From CSP1-5 sp964558395 (GTDB lineage Bacteria; Methylomirabilota; Methylomirabilia; Methylomirabilales; CSP1-5), in the NCBI GenBank assembly GCA_964558395.1, contig CAZLDS010000054.1, positions 1-17,572 of the forward strand: a stretch of DNA of 17,572 nt. Direction: 5' to 3'. The position numbers were made by a program, and so were the translations under genes. Below the pieces are notes generated by a model. That model was not told where the DNA came from, searched no databases, and saw only the letters and a program-made list of their open reading frames with translations. Numbering within the stretch: the first letter of the stretch is position 1; the number at the start of each line of letters is the position of its first letter. Positions 1 to 7,314 of this stretch are shown here, piece by piece.

Positions 1-131
1 AACTTGAGCTCGTACCGGAACCCGCCCGACCCGCGCCCTCTCACCGCAACCCGCAAAGACAGACCTTTCTGCTCTTCGGCCGCCATCAGATCGAGGATCT
101 TCTTGCTTGCCGCCTCTGTTAACGTGAGCAT
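1..131 (-). CDS. IscA/HesB/ErpA-like iron-sulfur cluster protein, N-terminal part (cut by window edge)
   Basis: The reading frame starts at ATG 131, with GGAGG a few bases upstream, and runs off the left edge after 43 codons. It begins MLTLTEAASKKILDLM and continues LRVAVRGRGSGGFRYEL. This matches the start of A-type Fe-S carriers: an opening T-x-x-A helix, then the LRV-V-G beta strand and the GFxY turn. The family carries or inserts Fe-S clusters into apo-proteins in the cytoplasm. Oddity: the first of the three cluster-binding cysteines (normally G-C-S-G-F) is missing, and residue 35 is Ser in G-S-G-G-F. The C-terminal C-G-C motif lies outside the window. The protein could be a divergent homologue that no longer binds a cluster in the usual way. 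It lies downstream of the large operon, separated by about 490 bases, so it is probably its own unit. Confidence 0.75.
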   Translation of the reverse strand, partial: MLTLTEAASKKILDLMAAEEQKGLSLRVAVRGRGSGGFRYELK

Positions 132-424
132 TGCTGCCTCCCTACCCTATGATAAAGGGCCCAGCGCCCTGTTTGATTCAATTGCCACTCTCGCTTTGTC
201 CTTGATCAGCTTATCTGATCTCACATAGCACACAATGATCATCGCCGAGCCCGGGGACCCGGCCAACTCCTAATGCAATCCTAGCCATAACGAGGGTCCT
301 TGTCAACTAGGCGATCTGCCTCGTGAAAAGTGCCACCAAGACAGGGATGCGGGCTCCAAGCATGCGGCATGGAACGCCAGGGGCTAGCTCATCAGGTTTT
401 CTCAGCCTTAGCGTGAAGGGAGGG
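132..424. other. Intergenic stretch, no gene seen
   Basis: About 290 bases with no frame that looks coding. An open plus-strand frame at 4-228 is the shadow of the IscA-like gene plus non-coding DNA, and one at 323-508 has no family resemblance. Apart from the 204-220 palindrome I see nothing firm. Confidence 0.5.
204..220. repeat. 17-bp palindrome upstream of the IscA-like gene
   Basis: GATCAG and CTGATC arms (6 bp, perfect) flank CTTAT. The centre lies about 80 bases upstream of the IscA-like start codon, so it could be an operator. No convincing -35/-10 pair was found beside it, and arms this short can occur by chance. Confidence 0.25.
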
Positions 425-601
425 TTAGCGTTGCGGGGGTTTGAAGGTGACAAGGATCTGCCCGGTGGGTTTCCCCGCAAGTTCCACCTCGAGGACGTGG
501 TCTCCTAACACCGTCACCCAGCGGACGACCTGGCGCACTTAAAGGCTTTCAAGCCAAGATTGGTCTTGGGGGGAGATTCGTGGACCAAGACGCACAGGCA
601 T
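425..601 (-). pseudogene. Small coding-like frame interrupted by an in-frame stop (possible remnant or tiny gene)
   Basis: Downstream of the ATP-grasp gene a frame opens at ATG 601 and reads MPVRLGPRISPQDQSWLESL. It hits TAA at 541-539, then continues in the same frame from GTG 538 to TAA 427-425. The second part has 37 residues (VRQVVRWVTVLGDHVLEVEL, then about 17 more). It has C/G third positions in roughly three quarters of codons and alternates like a beta strand, which suggests coding. The first part has weak codon bias. Options are a stop-interrupted small gene, an independent 37-aa GTG-start gene, or a leftover gene end (the tail is vaguely like recombinase C-termini). I do not recognise the family. 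Confidence 0.3.
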
Positions 602-604
602 TAC

Positions 605-631
605 CAAGGATCGCGATCAGGATGATCCTTG
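605..631. repeat. Inverted repeat spanning the ATP-grasp stop codon
   Basis: CAAGGATC (605-612) and GATCCTTG (624-631) are perfect 8-bp arms around an 11-nt loop that contains the TGA stop at 617-619. As RNA on the minus strand it can fold at the 3' end of the operon. It is not followed by a T-run, so it is not a classical intrinsic terminator. It could protect the transcript end. Confidence 0.35.
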
Positions 632-1942
632 CACGCGGGCAGTGGCCCGCGTTCGCGCCGCCGCAGACACTTCGGAGCCCGTCGATTCACCCTCCGGAGG
701 CTCCTCGGGCGGCGTGATCGTGAACGTGAGCCGAGAATGCGCTTCGCGGAGCGCTGCTTCGACGCGGGCGGGCGTCTCGTCACGCGCAAAGATAAATCCG
801 AGATAGCGTGTCCCCTCGGGCAACGGGACGACCTGCTGCCCCACGGGGATGGGGATTTTGATCTCTTCAATCCCTCGAACCTGTCTGGCCTCATCCTGAC
901 CTCGAATTTCGCCGAGGATCCCGGCCTGCGGGATTGGGATCATCATCACCCCCGCGGCTCGCCTCTCGCGTTTCAGCGACACGACCTCCATTCCCATTGC
1001 GTCTCGAAGAATCAGCTCCTCCAGGGAGATGTTCTCCTCAAAGCGCAGCGCGCGCGAGCACAATCCTCCAATTGATCGTGGAGCGATCTCGAGGATCCAG
1101 GGTCCCTGGTCGTTCACCCGAAGTTCCGCATGGACAGGCCCACGCTGCAGCCCGAGGGCGCTCACCGCCTCCTGCGTGCAGGCAACGATCGATTCCTGCA
1201 GCGAAGCCGAGTGGCGTGACGGCGTGACGTAGATGGTTTCCTCAAAGAACGGTCCCTCAAGGGGATCCGGTTTGTCGAATACCGCCAGCACCCGAAGCGT
1301 GCCATCCGTGATGAGCCCTTCGACCGCCACCTCGATTCCGGGTATGAAGTTCTCGATCAAAACCTGCTGCGCGAGCGCGCCGCCCTGTGCCGCGACTTCC
1401 GGCTGACGCAAGATGGATACGACCCATCGGAACGCGGCAACGAACTGGCCCGGATCGTTGGCGCGGATGACCCCCCGACTCGCGGAAAGGAACAGGGGCT
1501 TGACCACGCAGGGGAACATGACCCGAGGCACAATCTCTTCGGGGTCATTATCAATGGAGACGAGCACGGAGCGGGGTGAGGGGACGCCGGCCGCTGCCAG
1601 GACCTCGTGCATCCGGTGTTTGTTCCGAGCGGCGGCGACGGCACCCACAGTATTGTGCGGGAGCCCCAGTGCTGCCGATGCCGTGGCCGCGAGGATGACG
1701 CCATCATCATCAGCGGCGATCACAGCCTGGATCGGATATCGTTTCGCAAACTCGACGATAGCACCCGAAGCCACTTCCGGCGCCAGAAAATCTAGGGTCA
1801 GGTGGCCGCCAGGATTCGCCGCTGCTAAGGCCTGTTCCCGGTCGGACCCGACGACCACGGGGATGCCGAGTCGTCCCGCCGCCTCGAGAAAGGCACCGGC
1901 GCGATACGTCGTGGTTGTCATGAGGAGTAAGAGTCTATCCAT
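617..1942 (-). CDS. ATP-grasp domain protein (ligase/carboxylase-like)
   Basis: A 441-aa protein with ATP-grasp architecture. It has an N-terminal Rossmann-like pre-domain (residues about 1-110, with VIAADDDGVILAA) and a central ATP-binding region that opens with the conserved N-K-H-R-M turn and includes FPCVVKPL. A C-terminal metal/ATP part follows, with E-L-R and LEIAPRSIGGLCSRAL near residues 265-290. The usual metal-binding Asn of E-x-N-P-R is Ala here, as in a known subgroup of E-I-A-x-R ATP-grasp proteins. Such enzymes activate a carboxylate as an acyl phosphate and join it to an amine, thiol or CO2; the substrate cannot be read from sequence. The first ATG, nine bases after the CaiB stop and preceded by GGGAAG, is the chosen start; ATG at codon 8 is possible. 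The last 30 residues are low-complexity, rich in Ala, Arg, Glu and Ser. It is the last gene of the operon. Confidence 0.8.
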   Translation of the reverse strand: MDRLLLLMTTTTYRAGAFLEAAGRLGIPVVVGSDREQALAAANPGGHLTLDFLAPEVASGAIVEFAKRYPIQAVIAADDDGVILAATASAALGLPHNTVGAVAAARNKHRMHEVLAAAGVPSPRSVLVSIDNDPEEIVPRVMFPCVVKPLFLSASRGVIRANDPGQFVAAFRWVVSILRQPEVAAQGGALAQQVLIENFIPGIEVAVEGLITDGTLRVLAVFDKPDPLEGPFFEETIYVTPSRHSASLQESIVACTQEAVSALGLQRGPVHAELRVNDQGPWILEIAPRSIGGLCSRALRFEENISLEELILRDAMGMEVVSLKRERRAAGVMMIPIPQAGILGEIRGQDEARQVRGIEEIKIPIPVGQQVVPLPEGTRYLGFIFARDETPARVEAALREAHSRLTFTITPPEEPPEGESTGSEVSAAARTRATARVQGSS

Positions 1943-1951
1943 CTTCCCAAC

Positions 1952-3148
1952 CTATGCGATGGCACCAGCCTCCCGCAGGCGGACGAGCTCCGCCGGATCC
2001 AGGCCAAGCCAGCGCAGGACCTCGTCGGTGTGTTGGCCGAGAAGCGGAGCGGGGTGGCGGATCCGACCTGGGGTGAGGGAAAGCTTGACCGGGATGCCAA
2101 GGTTTTTGGTTTTCCCAGCCACTGGATGTTCCGTTTCCACGACCATATTGCGATCCCGGACATGAGGGTCTCCAAAGACCTGGGCCATATTGTAGATCGG
2201 ACCCGCCGGCACACCCGCGGGTTCCAAGGTGCTGAGCCAATCGGCCGTCGTTCGCTGGAGAAAGACCGGGTGTAGTGTCTTCGCAAGCTCCTGGTAATGC
2301 CGGACCCGGTCGGCGTTCGTCAGGAAGCGTACATCTTCGCGCAAGTCCCACCGTCCGAGAACCTCGCAGAGCTTCCCCCACGTTGACTGATTAGCCGCGC
2401 CGATGCTAATGGCCCCGTCCTTTGTCCGAAAGACTTGATAGGGCGCGTTCAGCCGGTGGGCAGAACCCATGGGCTGAGGGATCTCCCCGGTAGCAAAGTA
2501 GATGGCGGACTCCCAGAACGTGTAGGCGATGGCTCCCTCAAGGAGCGAGATATCGACGTTCTGTCCCTCTCCTGTCTTGAGACGGTGGACATGGGCCGCC
2601 AAAACGCCATAGGCGGCATAGATGCCCGCGTTGAGATCGGAGATGGGGACTCCCACCTTCGTGGCGGGGGCACCCGGATGCCCAGTTACACTGATGAGTC
2701 CGCTCATGCCTTGGGCGACGAGATCGAAGCCACCGCGACTGCGATACGGGCCAGTCTGCCCGAACCCAGAAACGGAACAATAGATGATGCTGGGATTGAT
2801 CTTGCCGATGGACTCGTAGTGCAGATCGAGCTTCTCCATGGTGCCCGGGCGGAAATTTTCAACCAGGATGTCACTCCGCCTGGCGAGGAGTCGAAAGACC
2901 TCGCGTCCCTCTACTGACTTGAGATTGAGGGCCACACTGCGCTTGTTGCGGTTCATGGCCAGGAACGCGGCCGACTCCCCGTGCACGAAGGGGGGTCCCA
3001 TGGCCCGAGAGTCGTCCCCGCCCTGGGGTTTCTCGATCTTAATGACGTCCGCTCCCATGTCCGCCAAGAGGAGGGTGCAGAACGGCCCCGCCATGACTTG
3101 GGTCACATCCAGGACCACGACCCCTTCAAGGGGCATCCGTGCCGTCAT
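1952..3148 (-). CDS. CaiB/BaiF (family III) CoA-transferase
   Basis: A 398-aa protein of typical family length. Hallmarks are the N-terminal L-x-G-V-x-V-L-D and AGP (residues 8-22), LADMGADVIKIE (28-39) and NRNKRSVALNLK (66-77). Further on come DILVENFRPG (93-102), the GFGQTGPY motif (128-135) and C-terminal PLLGQHTDEVL. Family III enzymes move CoA between carboxylic acids through an aspartyl-CoA intermediate in the cytoplasm; some members are racemases. At the position aligned by eye with the catalytic Asp169 of formyl-CoA transferase this protein has Glu204 (S-L-L-E-G). Ser or Glu also occur there in relatives, so activity cannot be judged. ATG 3148 is preferred because the frame upstream overlaps the end of the crotonase gene and GAGGG lies just before it. 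The donor and acceptor acids are unknown. Confidence 0.9.
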   Translation of the reverse strand: MTARMPLEGVVVLDVTQVMAGPFCTLLLADMGADVIKIEKPQGGDDSRAMGPPFVHGESAAFLAMNRNKRSVALNLKSVEGREVFRLLARRSDILVENFRPGTMEKLDLHYESIGKINPSIIYCSVSGFGQTGPYRSRGGFDLVAQGMSGLISVTGHPGAPATKVGVPISDLNAGIYAAYGVLAAHVHRLKTGEGQNVDISLLEGAIAYTFWESAIYFATGEIPQPMGSAHRLNAPYQVFRTKDGAISIGAANQSTWGKLCEVLGRWDLREDVRFLTNADRVRHYQELAKTLHPVFLQRTTADWLSTLEPAGVPAGPIYNMAQVFGDPHVRDRNMVVETEHPVAGKTKNLGIPVKLSLTPGRIRHPAPLLGQHTDEVLRWLGLDPAELVRLREAGAIA

Positions 3149-3173
3149 GGGAATCCCTCTTGGTGCTCTCCGG

Positions 3174-3962
3174 TTATCGGCCTCGAAACTCTGGCTTGCG
3201 CTTCTCGAGAAACGCCCGGCGACCCTCTTGGAAGTCTTCTGTATCGAAACAGACAAAGGGGAGCTTGGCCTCTTCAGGGGTGAGCCTGTCGAGGTCGGGC
3301 GTCCGCAGGACCGTTTCCAAGAACTGCTTATGCCAGCGATGGCTCAGCGGCGCGTAGCCGGCGATCTCGGTGGCGACCTGCTCGGTGTACTCTTCGATCT
3401 CGGCCACCGGGACGAGGCGCGAGATCAACCCGATCCGCAGTGCTTCGTCAGCATCCACGAGCCGCGCCGTGAGCATCATGTCCATGGCACAGCCCGCTCC
3501 GACCAGGCGGACGAGCCGCGACATCTCCCAGTGCGGCATCACGATCCCCAGCTTGGCAGTGGGCATGCCGAACCGGCTGTTATCGGCCGCAATCCTCAGA
3601 TCGGTCGAGATGGCGAGCTCGAGCCCGCCCCCCACACAAGAGCCAGCGACCATGGCGATCGTCGGTTTGGGAAGATCGGCGACGGCCTTGAAGGCCTCCT
3701 CAACCGCGGCGTGATATTTGATGGCTAATGCCGAGTTTCTCCGTGTCTCCTCAAACTCGGCGATGTCGGCACCGGCAGAGAACGCCTGAATCCCGGCACC
3801 GCGGACGATGACGACTCGTACCTTGGGATCGTCCGCCAGCTCTCCCATGAGGGGTGTAAGGCGGCTCCACATCTCATACGTGACGGCATTTCGCTGTGCC
3901 GGCCTGTTGATGGTGACGGTAGCCACGCCACTCTCTTTAGTGAGAAGAATCTCTTGACCCAT
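3174..3962 (-). CDS. Enoyl-CoA hydratase/isomerase family protein (crotonase fold)
   Basis: A 262-aa protein, normal family length. It shows INRPAQRNAV (18-27), oxyanion-hole segment F-S-A-G-A-D-I (61-67), GSCVGGGLELA (107-117), and the typical end F-L-E-K-R-K-P-E-F. Crotonases act on acyl-CoA thioesters in the cytoplasm (hydration, isomerisation, hydrolysis or decarboxylation). Of the two catalytic glutamates of the true hydratase, the first is kept (Glu115 in GGGLE). The second, normally in F-G-x-P-E, is Thr135 in FGMPT. A simple hydratase reaction is therefore doubtful. ATG 3962 is preceded by AGGAAAGGATAGGCG. The gene overlaps the end of the upstream peptidase gene by 26 bp and lies 25 nt ahead of the CoA-transferase, so coupled expression is likely. 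Confidence 0.9.
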   Translation of the reverse strand: MGQEILLTKESGVATVTINRPAQRNAVTYEMWSRLTPLMGELADDPKVRVVIVRGAGIQAFSAGADIAEFEETRRNSALAIKYHAAVEEAFKAVADLPKPTIAMVAGSCVGGGLELAISTDLRIAADNSRFGMPTAKLGIVMPHWEMSRLVRLVGAGCAMDMMLTARLVDADEALRIGLISRLVPVAEIEEYTEQVATEIAGYAPLSHRWHKQFLETVLRTPDLDRLTPEEAKLPFVCFDTEDFQEGRRAFLEKRKPEFRGR

Positions 3963-4413
3963 CGCCTATCCTTTCCTCATCCCGAAAATATCGTGCGACC
4001 GCTGTCGCCTCCCGCTCGGCGGTATCTCGGCCGTCCCCTTCGGCCAGTGGATCGTAGCCTTGGTACTGGACCTGGAAATAGTGGACGAACTCGTGTGCCA
4101 GCGTGTGACGCTGCCACTCCCGCAGGACAATGAGATTCGGCTTGGGGAAGTATGCCGAAAAGATCTTGCCACCGGTGTCAAAGCCCACGTAGCGCGAAAA
4201 GGTCGTGGAGTCGACCTCCTCCCCCACGAGGATCCGCGGGCGCGGGACCCTTTCCCGGATGGTGACCCCCATGATGCGCGCCACCGCCTGGAAGATTTCT
4301 TCGGTCCTGACATCGTAGGGATCCGCACTCGCGACGACAGGATACCAGAAAAGACAGACCAGAGCCAGCGCCCCGATCCGCGCCGATCGTCGTATGCAGG
4401 TGTTTTTAACCAT
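3937..4413 (-). CDS. Small secreted HExxH metallopeptidase-like protein
   Basis: A 158-aa protein with a clear Sec signal peptide: basic MVKNTCIRRSAR, a hydrophobic stretch at 13-27, and an A-S-A cleavage site before Asp31. The mature part has the zinc motif HEFVH (107-111). About 21 residues later comes A-E-R-E-A (Glu133/135), which could give the third ligand as in gluzincins, so it is predicted to be a periplasmic or secreted zinc peptidase. The specific family was not recognised. ATG 4413 sits inside the last codons of the TRAP large-permease gene (8-bp overlap), which implies translational coupling and makes the longer upstream frame unlikely. A protease in an organic-acid operon is unusual; it might process an envelope component or be a passenger gene. 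Confidence 0.75.
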   Translation of the reverse strand: MVKNTCIRRSARIGALALVCLFWYPVVASADPYDVRTEEIFQAVARIMGVTIRERVPRPRILVGEEVDSTTFSRYVGFDTGGKIFSAYFPKPNLIVLREWQRHTLAHEFVHYFQVQYQGYDPLAEGDGRDTAEREATAVARYFRDEERIGDGSRDSSH

Positions 4414-5683
4414 AGAACAGATGCACCAAGAACATGGGGACGATCGGGACATAGGTCACGAGGGTCAAAACGATAAGCAGCACCCCGATGAAGTAAATGT
4501 TATCCTTCATGACTTCCGCCATAGGGAGGCCCGCAATGGAGCACGTCGTCAGAAGGACGGACGCCACCGGAGGGGTCTGCTGTCCGATGGCCAGGTTGAG
4601 CGTCACGATGATACCGAAATGAGTGGGGTCGATTCCGAGTTGGCGGACCAACGGCATGACGATGGGAACGATCAAAATGATGGCTGCGGCACTGTGCAGA
4701 AACATGCCGGCGACGAGGAAGAAGACATTGAGAAAGATGAGGACCATGTAAGGGTTGGATGTCGCTCCGATGATCGCCTCTGCGAAGTGCTGCGGGATGC
4801 GCTCATTCGTGAGATACCACGCGAGGAGGACCGAGGCTGCCACGATGATCATGACGACGGCGGTTTGGATGCAACTTTCGATCAGGACCCGCTTCAAATG
4901 TCGGAAATTCATCTCCCGGTAGATAAACGTTCCGATCAGAAAGGCGGCCACGACCGCCAATCCGGCTCCTTCCGTTGCCGTCACCACGCCGCCAAAGATC
5001 CCCCCCAGGATGATCGCCGGCAAGATTAATGCCCAGGCTGCCTCCTTGAACGCCTTCGAGACATTGCGGAGAGTGAAGGCTTCTTCCACCGGATAGTTCC
5101 GCTTGCGCGCAAAGTGGTACGAGAGGAGCATCATCAGCCCTCCCCCGATGACACCCGGAACGACCCCAGCCAGAAAGAGCTGAACTATCGAACTCTCGGC
5201 CATGACGGCGTACAGAATCATGGGGATACTCGGTGGAATGATGATGGCGAGCGAGGCGGCCGAAGAGACACACGCAGCGGCGAACCGGGGGGCGTACCCC
5301 TTGAGCTTCATCGCCGGAATGATGATCGTCCCCAACGCCGCCGCATCGGCCACGGCCGACCCGGAGATTTCCGCAAAAAACATGGAGGCCACGATGTTGG
5401 CCATGGCCAGCCCCCCTCGAATGAAGCCGACGAGGGCGCTGGCCAGATTGATGAGGCGCCGAGAAATCCCCGTGAAATTCATCAACCCCCCTGCCAGGAT
5501 GAACAAGGGGATGGCAAGGAGCGGAAAGCTAGAAGACCCTTCAAACAACTTGAGAGGGACGACGGTGAGCGGCGTCGTGCTCGTCGCCAGGACCAGGATA
5601 ATGGTCGTCAGGGCCAGGGCAAATCCAATCGGAACGTTGATGGCCACCAGTGTAATCATGACCCCAAAAACGACCCAAACCAT
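4406..5683 (-). CDS. dctM: TRAP transporter large permease (DctM type)
   Basis: A 425-aa, strongly hydrophobic protein with about 12 predicted membrane helices. It carries the family signatures FPLLAIPLFILAGGLMNFTGI (split over residues about 50-70), ADAAALGTIIIPAMK, PPSIPMILYAV, GVVTATEGAG and QQTPPVASVL. It is the inner-membrane ion-coupled channel subunit of a tripartite ATP-independent periplasmic transporter; the DctM family uses a sodium gradient. ATG 5683 follows the small-permease stop by four bases, with GAGGGATAAGGGA as ribosome site; the longer frame would overlap the previous gene. With the small permease and the binding protein upstream it forms a complete transporter. Confidence 0.95.
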   Translation of the reverse strand: MVWVVFGVMITLVAINVPIGFALALTTIILVLATSTTPLTVVPLKLFEGSSSFPLLAIPLFILAGGLMNFTGISRRLINLASALVGFIRGGLAMANIVASMFFAEISGSAVADAAALGTIIIPAMKLKGYAPRFAAACVSSAASLAIIIPPSIPMILYAVMAESSIVQLFLAGVVPGVIGGGLMMLLSYHFARKRNYPVEEAFTLRNVSKAFKEAAWALILPAIILGGIFGGVVTATEGAGLAVVAAFLIGTFIYREMNFRHLKRVLIESCIQTAVVMIIVAASVLLAWYLTNERIPQHFAEAIIGATSNPYMVLIFLNVFFLVAGMFLHSAAAIILIVPIVMPLVRQLGIDPTHFGIIVTLNLAIGQQTPPVASVLLTTCSIAGLPMAEVMKDNIYFIGVLLIVLTLVTYVPIVPMFLVHLFYG

Positions 5684-5687
5684 TCCC

Positions 5688-6164
5688 TTATCCCTCGTGA
5701 TTTTTGCCGAAAACGGTGAATATATTCCTGACACCGACGACCAGCATCATGGCGGCCGAGATCGGCATCACGCTATACACCCAGGTCATCTTCACCCAGG
5801 GAAGTGAGATCGCCGTTTCAAACTCCATAGCCTGGATGAGCACCCATCCGTAATAGAGGATGATACCCTGCAGTCCCAGCAGAAGGAGTTCGGTGAGGAG
5901 TTTGAATCCTTTCTTGAGAGACGGTGGCAGCGACTCGACCAGCGTCTCGAAGCCGATGTGCGCCCGGTGATGGGAGGCCAGGACCGCCCCGTAAAAGGTG
6001 GTCCAGACCAGGATGTACTCGGCAAATTCATCATACCAACTCAGGGCGGCATGGAGGAGGTACCGCGAAACCACCCCGGCTGTAACCACGACGGTCATCG
6101 CAAGCATGAGGAGCAGACAGACGTACTCCAGCACTCGGATGAAGTTGGCATACAGACGCGCCAC
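5688..6164 (-). CDS. dctQ: TRAP transporter small permease (DctQ type)
   Basis: A 158-aa membrane protein with four predicted helices and the DctQ core S-W-Y-D-E-F-A-E-Y (about 55-63), then VWTTFYGAVLASHHRAHIGF. It pairs with the large permease in the inner membrane and helps dock the periplasmic binding protein. I place the start at GTG 6164, preceded at five bases by GAGAGGA. The longer frame from GTG 6203 would begin inside the loop of a strong terminator-like hairpin and adds 13 residues that do not fit the family. Expression is probably reduced relative to the binding protein by that hairpin. Confidence 0.92.
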   Translation of the reverse strand: MARLYANFIRVLEYVCLLLMLAMTVVVTAGVVSRYLLHAALSWYDEFAEYILVWTTFYGAVLASHHRAHIGFETLVESLPPSLKKGFKLLTELLLLGLQGIILYYGWVLIQAMEFETAISLPWVKMTWVYSVMPISAAMMLVVGVRNIFTVFGKNHEG

Positions 6165-6169
6165 GGTTA

Positions 6170-6176
6170 TCCTCTC
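6170..6176 (-). promoter_or_regulatory. Ribosome binding site that fixes the dctQ start
   Basis: GAGAGGA on the minus strand lies five bases before GTG 6164 and immediately after the T-run of the 6180-6219 hairpin. It supports the GTG at 6164 over the one at 6203. Confidence 0.6.
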
Positions 6177-6179
6177 ATC

Positions 6180-6219
6180 AAAAAAGTCCCCGGACCTTCC
6201 CACAAGGAAGGCCCGGGGA
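6180..6219 (-). terminator. Intrinsic terminator / attenuator between binding-protein and permease genes
   Basis: On the minus strand a 14-bp stem forms between 6206-6219 and 6187-6200 with a 5-nt loop. All pairs are Watson-Crick except one G-U wobble at 6212/6194. The stem is followed by C and six T (6185-6180). It lies 19 bases after the stop of the binding-protein gene and 16 bases before the dctQ start. It should stop part of the transcription, so that binding protein is made in excess over the permeases, a stoichiometry known for binding-protein transporters. Confidence 0.85.
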
Positions 6220-6237
6220 TGTCACCGCCTATTCTCC

Positions 6238-7242
6238 TTACCGAAGAGACTGAACAAGCTCGATGAGTTCGCCCCCTTGCTTGTTCTCATTCGAAAACTC
6301 TTTGTACACGGGAGTCGAGGCCTTGATGAAGGCTTCTTTGTCCACGTCGTTGCACTTCAACTCGCTGCAGATCTTCTTCCCCAACTCGTCGTCGAAGCGA
6401 GCTCCCTCGGCTCGGGCAAAGTCTCCTGTCTCCACTGCGATCTTGGCTATCGTCTCCCGTATATCGGGGGGAAGACCTTGCCAGAATCTTTCTCCCACCG
6501 TCGGGTACGCCGGCGTGTAGACGTGTCCGGTATAGGAGAGATACTTTTGCACTTCCTGGAACTTGCCCGCCCAGATCTGAGCCAGCGGGTTTTCCTGCCC
6601 GTCCATGACGCCGGTCTGAAGCGCCGAGAAGACTTCGGCAAAGGCCAGGGGGGTGGGGTTGGCACCGTAAGCCTGGAACATCTTCACCCGCCAGACCCCC
6701 TTGGGGGTCCGAAGCTTGATCCCTTTGAGGTCCTCGGGCTTGTTGATCGGCCGCACATTGTTGGTCACCTGCCGGAAGCCATTTTCCCAGAACGCCAGGG
6801 CGCGAACTCCCTTCGCAGGCAACGGACCGAGCAAAAGTTCCCTGGCCCGAGCATTCTCGGCAACCCGCTTCATGTGAGGACGGTCCACGATGATATACGG
6901 CATCTCAAAGACCCCGAAGTTTCCTTCCACCGTGCTCATAATGGTTGAAGGGAGAAACATCTCCAGGGTCCCCACCTTGATGCCCTTCAGCATCGCCGCG
7001 TCCTTCCCGAGCTGACTCGAGTGAAAGACCTTGACCTCCACCTTGCCTTTTAGAGCCGCGTTCACTCGTTTGGCGAATTCGGTGCTCGTCGCGTCAAACA
7101 AGGAACCGGGAAACCCCACGTGGCCGAACCGGATTTCAATGGGCTTGGCCGCCGTCGCCGGGGCAGAGCGCAGGTACGTCGCCCCTGCCAGAGCAAAGAT
7201 GATCAGGATAATGGTGATGAGAACCTTTCCATTGCGATTCAT
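6238..7242 (-). CDS. dctP: TRAP transporter periplasmic solute-binding protein (DctP family)
   Basis: A 334-aa protein with a signal peptide (MNRNGK, hydrophobic 7-24, ending A-T-A-A). It has the DctP fold: I-R-F-G-H-V near the mature start, FGVFEMPYI, then DLKGIKLRTP with the Arg that usually pairs with the ligand carboxylate, and PLAFAEVFSALQTGVMDGQE. It captures an organic acid in the periplasm and delivers it to the DctQM permease. ATG 7242 has GGAGAGGAGG upstream and gives a proper signal peptide; the longer frame does not. The ligand cannot be named, but the downstream hydroxyacid and CoA enzymes suggest a hydroxy- or keto-carboxylate. Confidence 0.95.
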   Translation of the reverse strand: MNRNGKVLITIILIIFALAGATYLRSAPATAAKPIEIRFGHVGFPGSLFDATSTEFAKRVNAALKGKVEVKVFHSSQLGKDAAMLKGIKVGTLEMFLPSTIMSTVEGNFGVFEMPYIIVDRPHMKRVAENARARELLLGPLPAKGVRALAFWENGFRQVTNNVRPINKPEDLKGIKLRTPKGVWRVKMFQAYGANPTPLAFAEVFSALQTGVMDGQENPLAQIWAGKFQEVQKYLSYTGHVYTPAYPTVGERFWQGLPPDIRETIAKIAVETGDFARAEGARFDDELGKKICSELKCNDVDKEAFIKASTPVYKEFSNENKQGGELIELVQSLR

Positions 7243-7314
7243 GACTCGTTCCTCCTCTCCAGTAATGGATCGCCACTGATCACTGGGTAAACACGATCTC
7301 ACCCGCGGCTTCGC

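Noticed and set aside
2838..3728. Plus-strand open frame of 296 codons
   Set aside because: It is antisense to the CoA-transferase and crotonase genes and has no family features.
6165..6203. Longer start for the TRAP small permease at GTG 6203
   Set aside because: This start lies in the loop of the strong hairpin. GTG 6164 has a better ribosome site and fits the family length.
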